64,000 nucleotides of DNA from Chitinophagaceae bacterium (GTDB lineage Bacteria; Bacteroidota; Bacteroidia; Chitinophagales; Chitinophagaceae), in NCBI GenBank assembly GCA_016713085.1, contig JADJPV010000001.1, positions 1,116,001 to 1,180,000 on the forward strand, in the 5' to 3' direction. The notes under the pieces were generated by a model that saw only the letters and a program-made list of their open reading frames with translations, ran no database searches and was not told the origin of the DNA. This document shows positions 36,710 through 45,967 of this stretch, piece after piece. Numbering within the stretch: the first letter of the stretch is position 1; every line of letters starts with the position of its first letter. Position numbers and translations under genes: made by a program.

Positions 36710-36827
36710 GGCTGTTGCCACAAAGACACGAAGGCTCTAAGAAGAAAAAAAGAAGAGTTAGTTTACGAAGATGGAATTCTTTTCGTGCAGATTCGTGTAA
36801 CCTGCCAACCGGCAGGCTGGTTCGTGG
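36710..36827. repeat. Convergent spacer with dispersed repeat and small hairpin
   Basis: The spacer between convergent genes contains GCCACAAAGACACGAAGGCT (36716-36735), TTTTCGTGCAGATTCGTG and a CCTGCC-AACC-GGCAGG hairpin at about 36799-36814, followed by GTTCGTGGCTA. This set is the wording of a dispersed non-coding repeat family of Bacteroidota. The hairpin may act as a weak terminator for both genes but lacks a T run. Confidence 0.5.
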
Positions 36828-37553
36828 CTAAACAAAAAATGATTCTGCCACAGCAACGCTGTCCAGCTTACCCACATCAACTAAAACATCACCACTATGA
36901 TCATAGCCAAGTATGCGGTGATCTCTTGCCAGGTCTAAATAGGTTTCAGTTAAAGAAAATTTTCCTGTTTGCCGGATGAGTGAGAAAACTTTTGGCTCAA
37001 ATACCACCACGCAGCTGTATGCTTTTTCAATTAAATGTTTAGCTTTAGTTTCAGCAGACAGAAGATGCGGCCCTTTCTCTTCACCTGTTACATTGTTTCT
37101 CCATCAGCATAGTTTAGTTTCTTCATCAAACAAAAAATTCCTCGCTGTCTTCCTGTTCGTTACTGCAAATGAAATGAGTGGTTTATGCTGTTGATGAAAT
37201 GCAAGCAGTTTGTCTAAATGAAGATTGGTGAGTATATCAACATTAATCGTTACAAAAGGTTCATCACCATCAAGTAATGGTCTTGCTTTTAATAATCCTC
37301 CTCCTGTTTCAAGTACTTCATTTCGTTCATCACTGATGAGTACATTACTTCCCCATCCCTTATTTTTTTCAACAGCATCAATAATCTGATCGGCAAAATG
37401 ATGCACATTCACCACCACATCTGTAATTCCGTACTTCTGCAGGTATTCAATATTCCGTTGCAGCAAACTTTTTCCATTCACTAATGCCAATGCTTTGGGA
37501 TGTTTGTCTGTCCATGGTTTAAACCTTGTGCCCAGCCCTGCTGCAAAAATCAT
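36828..37553 (-). pseudogene. murU: MurU-like nucleotidyltransferase with in-frame TGA
   Basis: The gene encodes about 241 residues with one in-frame TGA at 37106-37104. Before it: MIFAAGLGTRFKPWTDKHPK (nucleotide-binding signature) and FVTINVDILTNLHLD (Mg-binding Asp). After it, in the same frame: WRNNVTGEEKG, FEPKVFSLIRQTG and YDHSGDVLVDVGK to the end. Homologues read L-C-G-W-R-N-N here, so the TGA stands for a glycine codon (GGA). MurU makes UDP-MurNAc from MurNAc-1-phosphate in cell-wall recycling; the AmgK-like kinase is next door. Either a point mutation or a base error. Confidence 0.8.
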
Positions 37554-37557
37554 CGCC

Positions 37558-37590
37558 TTAAGCCCCCTCCGCCCCCTAAAGGGGAACTTG
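37558..37590. repeat. C-rich palindromic repeat, copy 1
   Basis: Form: TTAAGCCCCCTCCG then CCCCCTAAAGGGG and AACTTG. It directly precedes the murU-like ATG (37553), so that gene's ribosome-binding region lies in the repeat. An oppositely oriented copy follows 50 bases away (37641-37670), giving a head-to-head pair. Confidence 0.8.
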
Positions 37591-37640
37591 TAACATCTTC
37601 ATTAAGCGTAACATTCATTACTGTAAAGTTTATTGTATTT

Positions 37641-37670
37641 ACACCCCTTTAGGGGCTGGGGGCTTAATAG
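37641..37670. repeat. C-rich palindromic repeat, copy 2 (inverted)
   Basis: Form: ACACCCCTTTAGGGGC then TGGGGGCTTAATAG, the reverse of copy 1. Its last bases supply the TAA stop of the AmgK-RapZ gene (37666-37664). The pair could fold into one large stem in RNA. Confidence 0.8.
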
Positions 37671-39118
37671 GTTTGATTGATCCAGTTCTTTGCATCCTGT
37701 ATCAAATGTTTCAGTTCAATCTTTACACCATATTTGTTTTTGATATGCCTTGCCAGTGCATCAGCTGCATACACACTTCTGTGCTGACCACCGGTACATC
37801 CAAAACTGATCTGCAGGTTGGCAAAACCCCGTTTCATATAATCTTCCACAGCAATATCAACAAGGTTATAAATGCTGTTTAAAAACTGCGGCATTCTTGT
37901 TTGCTGTTCCAGGAAATCTTTTACATCCTTATCTCTTCCGGTTTGTGTTTTATATTCTTCAAATCGTCCGGGGTTCAAAATACTTCTGCAATCAAACACA
38001 AAGCCGCCACCATTATCTGTTTCATCTGTTGGTATACCCGTCAGTTTATAGGAGAAACTATTAATGCGTACAACCAGCGGAGTATCTTCCGTTGCTTTCA
38101 TTGGTTCAAAGCGGTGAATCACTTCTTCTTCCACCATCAAGCCAAGCATACGTTCAAACTCAGGCAGCCTGATACCCACACGCTTGTTACTTAAAAACCA
38201 TTTCAGGTTACGTAATGCAATGGGTATGCTGGTTAAAAAATGTGCTTTGCGTTCAAACAAACCTCTGAAGCCATAAGCACCTAATACCTGCAGTAAACGG
38301 ATGAGCACATAGCCATTGTACTGGCTTACAAACCTGGTACGGTCAATTTTTGTATGAAGCACTTCATCCACACAATCCATATAATAATCCAGTAAATTAT
38401 TTTTCCACTCATCGGGTAGTTCTGCTTTTGCCTGCCACAGTAAGGAAGCAACATCATACTGCAAAGCGCCAAGCATCCCGCCCTGGTAATCGATGAAATG
38501 AACCTGGTCATTTTTAACCATTACATTCCTGCTTTGAAAATCACGAAACATAAAATACTTATGATCCACATGGGTGAGATAAGTACTCAATGCATCAAAA
38601 TCATCAATCAGTTTTTCTTTATCGTAAGGAATCTTTAAAGTATCAAGAAAGTAATACTTGTAATAGAGCAAATCTGAAAGGATTGCCTGTTTACCAAATT
38701 CTTTTGAGGTAATGCACCAGTCATAGTTCAGGTTTTCCTGCCCCCTGATTTGCATATAAGCAAGTCTTTGCAGGGCCTGTTGAAAAAGACTGTACGCATG
38801 GTGATGATACCCATTTTGTTCCAGCACATTTAATAAAGAAACATCACCAAAGTCTTCCTGCAGGTAAATAGTTTCATCCTCATTCACCAAAAATATTTCA
38901 GGAACCGGGCAATCGTGTGATTTAAAATGCTCACTGAACTTTAAGAAAGTTTGGTTCTCCCTGATATTCTTACTGGCTGTTGCAATACAGGTAACAGGCC
39001 CGGTAACACGGTAATACACCCTGTCACTTCCACTCTGCGGAATCTTTTCAATATGTTCGGGATTTACGTTAAACCTCGATGAATATAAAGAGGCGATCTG
39101 ATCAATGATGTACTGCAT
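37664..39118 (-). CDS. Fusion of AmgK-like sugar kinase and RapZ C-terminal domain
   Basis: 484 residues in two domains. Residues 1-320 are an APH-fold kinase like AmgK: IYLQEDFGDVSLLNVL, the catalytic loop FMFRDFQSRNVMVKND and the metal site VHFIDYQGG. Residues about 350-484 match the RapZ C-terminal domain, with FVFDCRSILNPGRF, TGRDKDVKDFLE and the signature ISFGCTGGQHRSVYAADALA. AmgK phosphorylates MurNAc/GlcNAc at C1 for recycling through MurU; the RapZ domain binds glucosamine-6-phosphate in enterobacteria. Fusion suggests that kinase activity senses amino-sugar supply. The stop codon lies inside a palindromic repeat. Confidence 0.85.
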   Translation of the reverse strand: MQYIIDQIASLYSSRFNVNPEHIEKIPQSGSDRVYYRVTGPVTCIATASKNIRENQTFLKFSEHFKSHDCPVPEIFLVNEDETIYLQEDFGDVSLLNVLEQNGYHHHAYSLFQQALQRLAYMQIRGQENLNYDWCITSKEFGKQAILSDLLYYKYYFLDTLKIPYDKEKLIDDFDALSTYLTHVDHKYFMFRDFQSRNVMVKNDQVHFIDYQGGMLGALQYDVASLLWQAKAELPDEWKNNLLDYYMDCVDEVLHTKIDRTRFVSQYNGYVLIRLLQVLGAYGFRGLFERKAHFLTSIPIALRNLKWFLSNKRVGIRLPEFERMLGLMVEEEVIHRFEPMKATEDTPLVVRINSFSYKLTGIPTDETDNGGGFVFDCRSILNPGRFEEYKTQTGRDKDVKDFLEQQTRMPQFLNSIYNLVDIAVEDYMKRGFANLQISFGCTGGQHRSVYAADALARHIKNKYGVKIELKHLIQDAKNWINQTY

Positions 39119-39192
39119 AGAAATTGATTACGGTAAAAGTAACTGAAATTTTTATTTGTGTGAAGAAACACAACTGTTCCCTAATTTTAACC

Positions 39193-40281
39193 ATGCGCCG
39201 ATTTCTGCACATCATCTTAACCAAACCTGTCATCTGGCTGGCAAATAAATGTTCCAGCAAACCCGATACTGAACGTGTGCATACTGCGCTCACAAAACTT
39301 TATGAGCACAGCCTTCGGCATCCGGGTAAAAAAGGATTGGTAATGGATATGAATCCTTCAACCGACCGTTTCATCATCTTCAGCGATCAGCATAAAGGAG
39401 CAAAAAACGGAAGTGACGATTTCATGATTGCTGAACCTAATTACCTCGCTGCACTGGATTACTATCATCAGAAGGATTTTCATTTTGTTTCTCTGGGCGA
39501 CAGTGAAGAACTCTGGGAAAATACAGTGTGGCCCGTTAAATCAAAGAATAAAATCACAACTGAAGCAGAGAAAAAATTTTTAGCTGCAAAACGTTTTACC
39601 AAAGTATTTGGTAATCATGATACATACTGGAATAATGATCCCTTTGCAGGATTGCAGCTAATGAGTATGTATGGTGAGCCGGTAAAAATTTATGAAGCGG
39701 TTTTATTAAATGTACATATTGAAAATACTGTGCTTCCCTTTTTTCTTACACATGGGCACCAGGGTGATGGACAAAGCGATGGAAATCCTTTCAGTGCATG
39801 GTTTGTTGGCACAATCTGGGCTCCGCTGCAAAGTTACCTTCACCTCAATCCCAACACTCCATCATCCAGCAAAGAACTGAAAACAACTCATAACCGTTTT
39901 ATGTATGAATGGAGTAAACTTGAAAACAATCCTGTTTTAATTACCGGACATACACATCAACCCGTATTTGCTTCACTGACACATCTTGAACATTTATACA
40001 AACAACTGATGAAGGCAAGAGAGAATAAGGATGAAACTGCGACAGAAAAACTGAATGCAGAAATACAGTTCCGTCAGCAGGAATATGATTATGTAAGTGG
40101 CAATTATATCAATATGAAACCATTTTACTTTAATACGGGCTGCTGCTGTTTCAGTGATGGAGATATTACCGGCATAGAACTGGCAGAAGGAATGATCCGT
40201 TTAATAAAATGGAAAAAGAAAGACAATGTTTCTGTTCGTGATGTTCTTGAAGAAATGAAACTCAGTGATCTGCTTGTATAA
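39193..40281 (+). CDS. Calcineurin-like metallophosphoesterase
   Basis: About 362 residues from MRRFLHIILTKPV (ATG 39193; an in-frame extension to 39124 is unlikely because of its composition). Metal-binding motifs: IIFSDQHKG (D-x-H), GDSEELWEN (GD), VFGNHDTYW (GNHD), FFLTHGHQGDG and TGHTHQPVF (GHTH). The short hydrophobic start may tether it to the membrane. Substrate unknown; could be a UDP-diacylglucosamine-pyrophosphatase-like or nucleotide phosphoesterase. It overlaps by 17 bases only if the next gene used its long start. Confidence 0.83.
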   Translation: MRRFLHIILTKPVIWLANKCSSKPDTERVHTALTKLYEHSLRHPGKKGLVMDMNPSTDRFIIFSDQHKGAKNGSDDFMIAEPNYLAALDYYHQKDFHFVSLGDSEELWENTVWPVKSKNKITTEAEKKFLAAKRFTKVFGNHDTYWNNDPFAGLQLMSMYGEPVKIYEAVLLNVHIENTVLPFFLTHGHQGDGQSDGNPFSAWFVGTIWAPLQSYLHLNPNTPSSSKELKTTHNRFMYEWSKLENNPVLITGHTHQPVFASLTHLEHLYKQLMKARENKDETATEKLNAEIQFRQQEYDYVSGNYINMKPFYFNTGCCCFSDGDITGIELAEGMIRLIKWKKKDNVSVRDVLEEMKLSDLLV

Positions 40282-40306
40282 ACATTTGCAATTAACTTTG
40301 CTGCCC

Positions 40307-41077
40307 ATGAAACAGATCATTCCAATTATTACAGCTATCATTTTTTTAGTAACGGCATTAAACGCCTCTGCACAGAATAATAGAATAAGAGACAATAACA
40401 GTATTGGCTGGTACACAACAACAGGTACAATCAATTTTAATAAAAAATGGAGTGCTCATCTTGAATACCAGTGGCGCAGAGAAAATTATATCAGTAACTG
40501 GCAGCAAAGTTTACTCCGAACCGGCATAAATTATAAAGCAAACAATAGCGCTATCCTCCGCATTGGATATGCATGGGCAGAAACGTATCCGTATGGCGAT
40601 TATCCAGTGAATGCATTTGGAAAAACCTTCAGCGAACATCGTATGTATGAGATGGCAACACTTACACAGCGAAGTGGAACACTGGATATCAGTCACCGTA
40701 TCATGCTGGAACAAAGATGGCTTCCACGTTACCTGTCCGCTGCATCAACAAAACCTGATCAATGGATGTTCATGAACAGGGCCCGTTATATGCTCCGTTT
40801 ACAGCAATCATTAAAAGGAAAAACACTGGAAGATAAAGAGCCTTATATAGCTGCTTACGATGAAATCCTGATTGGCTTCGGTAAAAATGTAAATGAAAAT
40901 ATTTTCGATCAAAACAGGTTTGGTCTTTTACTGGGTTACCGTTTTAATCCTGTGTGCAGAATAGAAGGGGGTTATCTCAGCCAGGTTGTTCAATTATCAA
41001 GAGAAGTAAGCGGAAGAAATGTTTTTCAGCATAACAATGGTTTTATCATCAGCAGTATTTTCAATATCAATCTGTAA
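40307..41077 (+). CDS. DUF2490 outer-membrane beta-barrel protein
   Basis: 256 residues from MKQIIPIITAIIFLVTALN, a signal peptide cleaved after ASA-Q. The mature part alternates hydrophobic and polar residues with aromatic girdles (WSAHLEYQWRRENYI, LRIGYAWAETYPYGDYP) and ends FNINL, like outer-membrane barrels; the layout fits DUF2490. Function of the family is unknown. Followed by a very strong terminator. Confidence 0.8.
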   Translation: MKQIIPIITAIIFLVTALNASAQNNRIRDNNSIGWYTTTGTINFNKKWSAHLEYQWRRENYISNWQQSLLRTGINYKANNSAILRIGYAWAETYPYGDYPVNAFGKTFSEHRMYEMATLTQRSGTLDISHRIMLEQRWLPRYLSAASTKPDQWMFMNRARYMLRLQQSLKGKTLEDKEPYIAAYDEILIGFGKNVNENIFDQNRFGLLLGYRFNPVCRIEGGYLSQVVQLSREVSGRNVFQHNNGFIISSIFNINL

Positions 41078-41082
41078 GCTCT

Positions 41083-41130
41083 CTGCAATAAAAAATGCCA
41101 CGTTGTATAACGTGGCATTTTTTATTGCAG
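41083..41130. terminator. Bidirectional rho-independent terminator, 22-bp perfect stem
   Basis: The left arm (41083-41104) and right arm (41109-41130) are perfectly complementary around a four-base loop GTAT. The core is ATGCCACGTT / AACGTGGCAT flanked by A6 and T6, so it works in both directions. It lies between convergent genes, 6 bases after the DUF2490 stop and 14 before the M1 peptidase stop. Confidence 0.95.
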
Positions 41131-41143
41131 TAAGAAAAACAAT

Positions 41144-43083
41144 TTATTTCTTCCATAAATTATTAGCAGGGTTCATATCGGGAAGATGATTCTCAGGATC
41201 AACCACCACTTCTCTTACTTCAGCTTTTGTAAGTACAGGGAAAGTCCATGTATCTCCACGCTGCCATATTTCAACCGGCAACTGAAGGGTTTGTACATCA
41301 CCATTTACATCGGTGATCTTAACCGTTACAGGCATCGGCATTTTCTCCAGTAACTGAATGGTAATACTTGTTCCATTCTTCACATCACCTTTAATAGCTG
41401 ATACCTGTTTCACTGTCACATCAAACTTCCATGTATTAATCACCCAGCTTCTCCAAAACCAGCTGAGATCTTCTCCTGCAACATTTTCCATTGTATGAAA
41501 AAAGTCCCATGCTGTTGGATGTTTAAATGCCCATCTTCTTACATACTCTTTAAAGGCGGCATCAAACCTTTCCTTACCCAACACTTCAGTACGTAAAACA
41601 TAAAGCATCATCCCCGGTTTGAAATAGGCAGCTACACCAAGGTTTTGCTGTTGAAGAACTTCGGGTGTATTTAATAACCCATCCATATTATCCCCAAATA
41701 CATAACCTGCCATACCACCAACACCTGGCGGATCACTATACTCACCATTATTAAATGCTTCGCCGGAAAGGATATTAATAAATGTATTAAAACCTTCATC
41801 CATCCATGCATATTTACGTTCATTGCTTCCCACAATCATTGGGAACCAGGTATGTCCAAACTCATGATCTGTAACACCCCATAATCCACCCTCTGTTGCT
41901 CCTGCTCCGCAAAACACAATACCGGGATATTCCATTCCACCAACAATACCGGCTACGTTTGTTGCAGCAGGATAAGGAAATTCAAATAGGTAACTACTGT
42001 AAAACTCAATACATGCCTTTGTAAATTCAGTTGAACGGCGCCAATCGTTCCCATCCTTACGTGCTGCACTTTCTTTTGCATATACACTAACTGCCATTGA
42101 CTTCTTTCCACTTGGTAAATTAATTCTTGCTGCATCCCAAATGAAGGCTGTACTTGCCGCCCATGCCACATCTCTTGTATTAATGCATTTAAATTTCCAT
42201 GTTGTGAAAGGATTGCCCGGTCTTGAAGAAGCACTGTTTATTTCATCAGCCGTACGGATCATCACGGTTTTATCACTATTCTTTGCTTCGTTCCAGCGTT
42301 TTAACTGTTCAGCGGTTAAACATTCCTGCGGATTGGTTAATTCACCGCTTCCTACAATAATCATTTTTGACGGAGCAGTAATTGCATAATCAATATCACC
42401 ATATTCTAAATAAAACTCTCCTGCACCGAGATAAGGATTGGTGTTCCATCCCAATAAATCATCATACACACATACACGTGGAAACCATTGTGCCACTTCG
42501 TAGATCCAGCCATCTTTTTGTTTCAGCCTCCCCATACGATCGGTTCCATATTCAGGAACAGCAAACTGGTATTCAATAACAATTTTGCAGCAGCACTATT
42601 ATTCTTTAATGCCTCTGGCAACCAAACCTGCATACGTGTATCAGTGATTGAAAACTTTGGTTCAATGAGTTTTCCGTTTACTTCCAGTTTTACAGATTTG
42701 ATTTCATCTCCTTCTGTAAATTGTCCGTTGGCCCAGCGCCCACCCTGTGTAGTTGTTGTTGCAGAACCACGTGAATCTTTGCGGTAGATATTCTGATCTA
42801 ACTGCAGCCAGATAAACCGTAACTGATCGGGACTGTTGTTGATATAATTAATTGCAACGGTTCCTTTAATACTGTGATCATCAGGGTTGATCGTTGCCTG
42901 GATAGAATAATTGGCCTTGTTCTGCCAGTATTTTGGTCCGGGTTCGCCACTTGCACTCCTGATTTCAGTTCCGGGATATGGATAAAAGAACGGATGAAAT
43001 GCTTCACGATGATTATACTTACTTTGAGCAAAAAGAACGGTGGTAAGACAGATGCTTACCAGCATAGCAATGATTTTCTTCAT
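41144..43083 (-). pseudogene. M1-family metallopeptidase, exported, frameshifted
   Basis: The N-terminal frame begins with signal peptide MKKIIAMLVSICLTTVLFAQ; the second frame carries the zinc site TDHEFGHTWFPMIVG followed 18 residues later by MDEGFNTF (HExxH-x18-E) and GGMEYPGIVF (the exopeptidase GxMEN-like segment, here GGMEY). One additional T in the run at 42563-42565 joins them as NTSFAVPEYGTDRMGRL, giving about 645 residues. Probably a periplasmic or outer-membrane aminopeptidase. Break in a homopolymer, probably artefact. Confidence 0.87.
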
Positions 43084-43178
43084 ATTACATGATTAAATGA
43101 ACGGCTAAGAAACGAAGGTTTATTTATATGTGAAGGGTTTTTTACAAAAAGGGTCGTTAAAACTGCTTTACGGTAGAA

Positions 43179-43868
43179 TCAGCCTAATGCAACATTAACA
43201 GCTGCATTTACATGAATAGCCGTTGTATCAAAAACCGGAATGGGGCTGTCGTTCTGTTGAATAAGAATAGGAATTTCAGTACACCCAAGAATCACTCCTT
43301 CGGCTCCCTGTTCTTTGAGTTGATTGATGATGCGGATGAATCCCTGTTTCCGTTCAGGAAGAAAAATACCCTTGCCCATTTCATCATAAATAGCAGTGTT
43401 GATGTATTCAATATCAGCTTCATTGGGGATGATGGTTTCAATTCCCTGTTCTGCCAGTTTGTTTTTATAAAAATCAAGCTGCATGGTATATTTCGTACCA
43501 AGCAATGCCACTTTCTTTAATTGAAGCTTTACAATTTCTTTGCCTGCCTCCTCTGCAATATGAATTAAAGGGATGTTGATGGATGCCTGCACAGCATCTG
43601 CAATATTGTGCATGGTATTGGCTCCAATTAATATAAAATTGGCTCCGGCCTGGTCAAGCCGTTTTGCTTCACGACTCATCATGCCGGCAAGTCCATTCCA
43701 ATCATCAGCAAGGGTTAACCGTTTCACTTCATCGAAGTTAACAGAACTGAGCAGGATCTGTGCAGAATGTACACCACCCAACTGTTCATTGATTTTTTGA
43801 TTGAGCAAACGATAGTAATCGATTGTGGAAAGCCAGCTGATGCCGCCAATAAGTCCGATTGTTTTCAT
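43179..43868 (-). CDS. Aspartate/glutamate racemase family protein
   Basis: 229 residues. Both catalytic cysteines' regions can be seen: the first position reads LIGANTMHNIAD (Thr instead of Cys in the family's NTxH motif, as in aspartate-racemase type YgeA proteins) and the second VILGCTEIPILI. The start GLIGGISWLSTIDYYRLLN is typical. It interconverts D- and L-Asp or similar amino acids without cofactor. Last gene of a short minus-strand set after rtcB, from which it is separated by a terminator. Confidence 0.85.
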   Translation of the reverse strand: MKTIGLIGGISWLSTIDYYRLLNQKINEQLGGVHSAQILLSSVNFDEVKRLTLADDWNGLAGMMSREAKRLDQAGANFILIGANTMHNIADAVQASINIPLIHIAEEAGKEIVKLQLKKVALLGTKYTMQLDFYKNKLAEQGIETIIPNEADIEYINTAIYDEMGKGIFLPERKQGFIRIINQLKEQGAEGVILGCTEIPILIQQNDSPIPVFDTTAIHVNAAVNVALG

Positions 43869-43886
43869 GAAATGAAGATATTGAAA

Positions 43887-43922
43887 AAACTCCTGCTGCT
43901 TTTCAGCAACAGGAGTTGAATA
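43887..43922 (-). terminator. Rho-independent terminator after rtcB
   Basis: On the minus strand AACTCCTG / CAGGAGTT arms pair around a loop containing TTGCTGAAAAGCAG (which itself can pair), followed by T6. Positions fit the end of rtcB transcripts 9 bases after its stop. Confidence 0.85.
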
Positions 43923-43930
43923 AACGAATC

Positions 43931-45409
43931 CTATTCACCCATCACCTGCTCTTTGTCTTTCTGCTTCCAGCTTCTGTGTTTGGCACCATCCATTTTTACA
44001 ATCTTAGGAGTAAATTTTCCAACCACATCAACCAAAGATTTTTGTGATTGCATCACTTCGTTAATATCCTTGTATGCAAATGGTGATTCATCCAATCCGC
44101 CGCCAAGCAATTTCACTCCAAACTTTTTCAGCTCGTCTTTAAACTGTTTGTCAGTTACAGAAGCCATTGCCCTTGAACGGCTCATCTTTCTTCCTGCGCC
44201 ATGACTGGCAGAATTAACTGCTGCTGATTCGCCTTTACCTTTTACAATAAATCCATCAGCTGTCATAGAACCGGGAATAATTCCCAGTACATCTTTACCT
44301 GCAGGTGTTGCGCCTTTGCGGTGAACGATCACATCTCTTCCTTCCCATTTTTCTTTCCATGCAAAGTTGTGATGGTTCTCTACCATCTTCATTGGTTTTC
44401 GTCCCAACTGCTTTGCAATCTTTTCATGAATGATATGGTGACAGGCAGATGCATAATCACCGGCTAAGTTCATGGCCAACCAATACTCCATTCCTGCTTC
44501 TTCATCCAATGTTAACCAGGCAAGATTTTTTGCATCCTGCGGCAAACGTCTTTTGCTGATGGCAATCTTTGTGTAATGATTGGCAATGTTAGCACCTGAA
44601 GCTCTTGAACCTGAGTGCGACAATAAACCAATATACTTTCCTGCATCAATACCGAGCACTTCATCCTTCTCTGCAATTTCAATCACGCCAAATTCCGCAA
44701 AGTGATTTCCACTTCCGCTTGAACCTAATTGTTTCCATACACGGCCATGCAGATTCTTCAATAATGGTAATTGATAAAACAATTCATTCTCCATTACTTC
44801 ATGGTTTGAGGCATGATCAAACTGCTGACCGCTTCCAAACAAAGTTGCTTCTCCCAGTTCTCTTGCAAAGAAGGCTTCTTTCTGCACAAGGTCTTTCGGA
44901 TCAAGATCAAAAATGCTCAAACACATTCTGCAGCCAATATCCACACCAACACCGTAAGGGATCACTGCATTTTCTGTTGCCAGTACTCCGCCAATCGGCA
45001 AACCATAACCACTATGTGCATCGGGCATCAACGCTCCTGCAACTGCGATTGGTAATTTTGCTGCGGTGTACATCTGGTGCATGGCTCCTTCTTCAATATG
45101 TTCGCTTCCGAATACATTGAACTGAATACCGCTTTGATTTAATGACAAAGCCCCCTCTAAATCTCCCCCCGAGGGGGAGACTTTTGCAGACTCCGCTATT
45201 TGTAAAAGCTTTTCTGCTATCGATGTTAATATTGCATCATCCATATATTCTGCCGGCGATGCCAGTACTGCTTTTAATATATCCATTACTTCCTCCTTTG
45301 TGTGACGCTTGTAATTTTTTTGCATCACATTCATTGCTATGCTGATCACCGGTCCTTCCGGGTAGCCAATAGCTCTTAATTCTTTTCCTGTTATTTTAAT
45401 CTTTGCCAT
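43931..45409 (-). CDS. rtcB: RtcB RNA ligase
   Basis: 492 residues. Metal and catalytic motifs: GVGVDIGCRMCLSIF (Cys), SSGSGNHFAEFG, LLSHSGSRASGANIANHY, ENHHNFAWKE and the guanylylated His in NSASHGAGRKMSRS. The enzyme joins RNA 2',3'-cyclic phosphate or 3'-phosphate ends to 5'-OH ends with GTP. A stretch of about 13 residues (KVSPSGGDLEGAL) near residue 78 is coded by an inserted palindromic repeat (45147-45184) in frame, at a position that tolerates variation. Leader has hairpins and a small ORF. Neighbouring 2H phosphoesterase also acts on cyclic-phosphate RNA ends. Confidence 0.92.
   Translation of the reverse strand: MAKIKITGKELRAIGYPEGPVISIAMNVMQKNYKRHTKEEVMDILKAVLASPAEYMDDAILTSIAEKLLQIAESAKVSPSGGDLEGALSLNQSGIQFNVFGSEHIEEGAMHQMYTAAKLPIAVAGALMPDAHSGYGLPIGGVLATENAVIPYGVGVDIGCRMCLSIFDLDPKDLVQKEAFFARELGEATLFGSGQQFDHASNHEVMENELFYQLPLLKNLHGRVWKQLGSSGSGNHFAEFGVIEIAEKDEVLGIDAGKYIGLLSHSGSRASGANIANHYTKIAISKRRLPQDAKNLAWLTLDEEAGMEYWLAMNLAGDYASACHHIIHEKIAKQLGRKPMKMVENHHNFAWKEKWEGRDVIVHRKGATPAGKDVLGIIPGSMTADGFIVKGKGESAAVNSASHGAGRKMSRSRAMASVTDKQFKDELKKFGVKLLGGGLDESPFAYKDINEVMQSQKSLVDVVGKFTPKIVKMDGAKHRSWKQKDKEQVMGE
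45147..45184. repeat. C-rich palindromic repeat, copy 3, inside rtcB
   Basis: Form: AAAGCCCCCTCTAAATC then TCCCCCCGAGGGGGAGACTT. It is translated in frame as KVSPSGGDLEGAL within RtcB. Same family as the copies at 37558, 37641, 48431, 49291, 50003 and 50456. Confidence 0.85.
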
Positions 45410-45441
45410 TGTTATTCATTTAAGTTAATTGTTTTTTGGAA

Positions 45442-45473
45442 AAGCGCCCCGTTGCATCTCACGGGGTACGCTT
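45442..45473 (-). terminator. Terminator-like hairpin between small ORF and rtcB
   Basis: AAGCG-CCCCGT pairs with ACGGGG-(TA)-CGCTT around an eight-base loop; in the minus-strand transcript it is followed by TTTT. It lies 33 bases before the rtcB ATG and could attenuate rtcB expression. Confidence 0.6.
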
Positions 45474-45499
45474 ATTTCCCTCCTCTGCACCTAAATTTC

Positions 45500-45637
45500 T
45501 TACCGCAACTGATGTGCTGCAGGATGCATGACATTCTCCTGCACATTCACACCGTTCTTGTTATCATCTTCATCATTTTTGTTGCTGATCAATTGTAAAA
45601 TCTGTCGAACAATCAACACAATAGCATTCAGTTTCAT
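45500..45637 (-). CDS. Small ORF, 45 codons, in the rtcB leader
   Basis: ATG at 45637 is preceded by a strong Shine-Dalgarno AGGAGG at 45646-45651, rare in Bacteroidota. The peptide begins MKLNAIVLIVRQILQLIS (hydrophobic helix) and continues with an acidic, Asn-rich part NKNDEDDNKNG, ending HPAAHQLR. No family is recognised. It lies between two terminator-like hairpins and could be a leader peptide whose translation governs readthrough into rtcB, or a small membrane protein. Confidence 0.5.
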   Translation of the reverse strand: MKLNAIVLIVRQILQLISNKNDEDDNKNGVNVQENVMHPAAHQLR

Positions 45638-45656
45638 TTCATCCTCCTTTTTCGAA

Positions 45657-45685
45657 CAAAAAGCCCGGTCGTTTTGCGACCGGGC
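45657..45685 (-). terminator. Terminator-like hairpin before the small ORF
   Basis: Perfect 9-bp stem GCCCGGTCG / CGACCGGGC (45663-45671, 45677-45685), loop TTTTG, followed on the minus strand by T5. It stands directly in front of the Shine-Dalgarno of the small ORF, so transcription would have to pass it to reach the ORF and rtcB. Confidence 0.75.
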
Positions 45686-45765
45686 CCTGTTATCCAATAC
45701 ATAACTGTTTATGTATGGATGCAATCCGGTCGCTTATGAATAAAATCATTTATATAACTATTGGG

Positions 45766-45839
45766 CATACGATTCCTGTTTGGCTGCAGTACAACTATGC
45801 ACTGATGATTCAAATGCATGTGTTAAACTCAATCGTATG
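45766..45839. repeat. Nested inverted repeat, possible structured RNA
   Basis: CATACGATT (45766-45774) and AATCGTATG (45831-45839) are exact 9-base inverted arms 56 bases apart; inside, ATGCA and TGCAT (45797-45801 and 45814-45818) form a second stem. Such stacking suggests a folded transcript, but no T run follows, so a terminator is unlikely. Confidence 0.4.
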
Positions 45840-45967
45840 TACTGTCGTTTTGTTCTGATCATTTATTCGTTGTTTTAAATAGTGTTTTTCATTTGTCAGC
45901 AACGGCCTTTACAAAATATCCGTAACGATTATTTCTAATCCACCTTCATCAGGGCTAAGGTAGTTAA

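Noticed and set aside
37104..37106. TGA read as glycine (alternative genetic code)
   Set aside because: Many intact genes here end in TGA, and the single case is explained by one base change. Selenocysteine is also unlikely because homologues have Gly and no SECIS-like hairpin is obvious after it.
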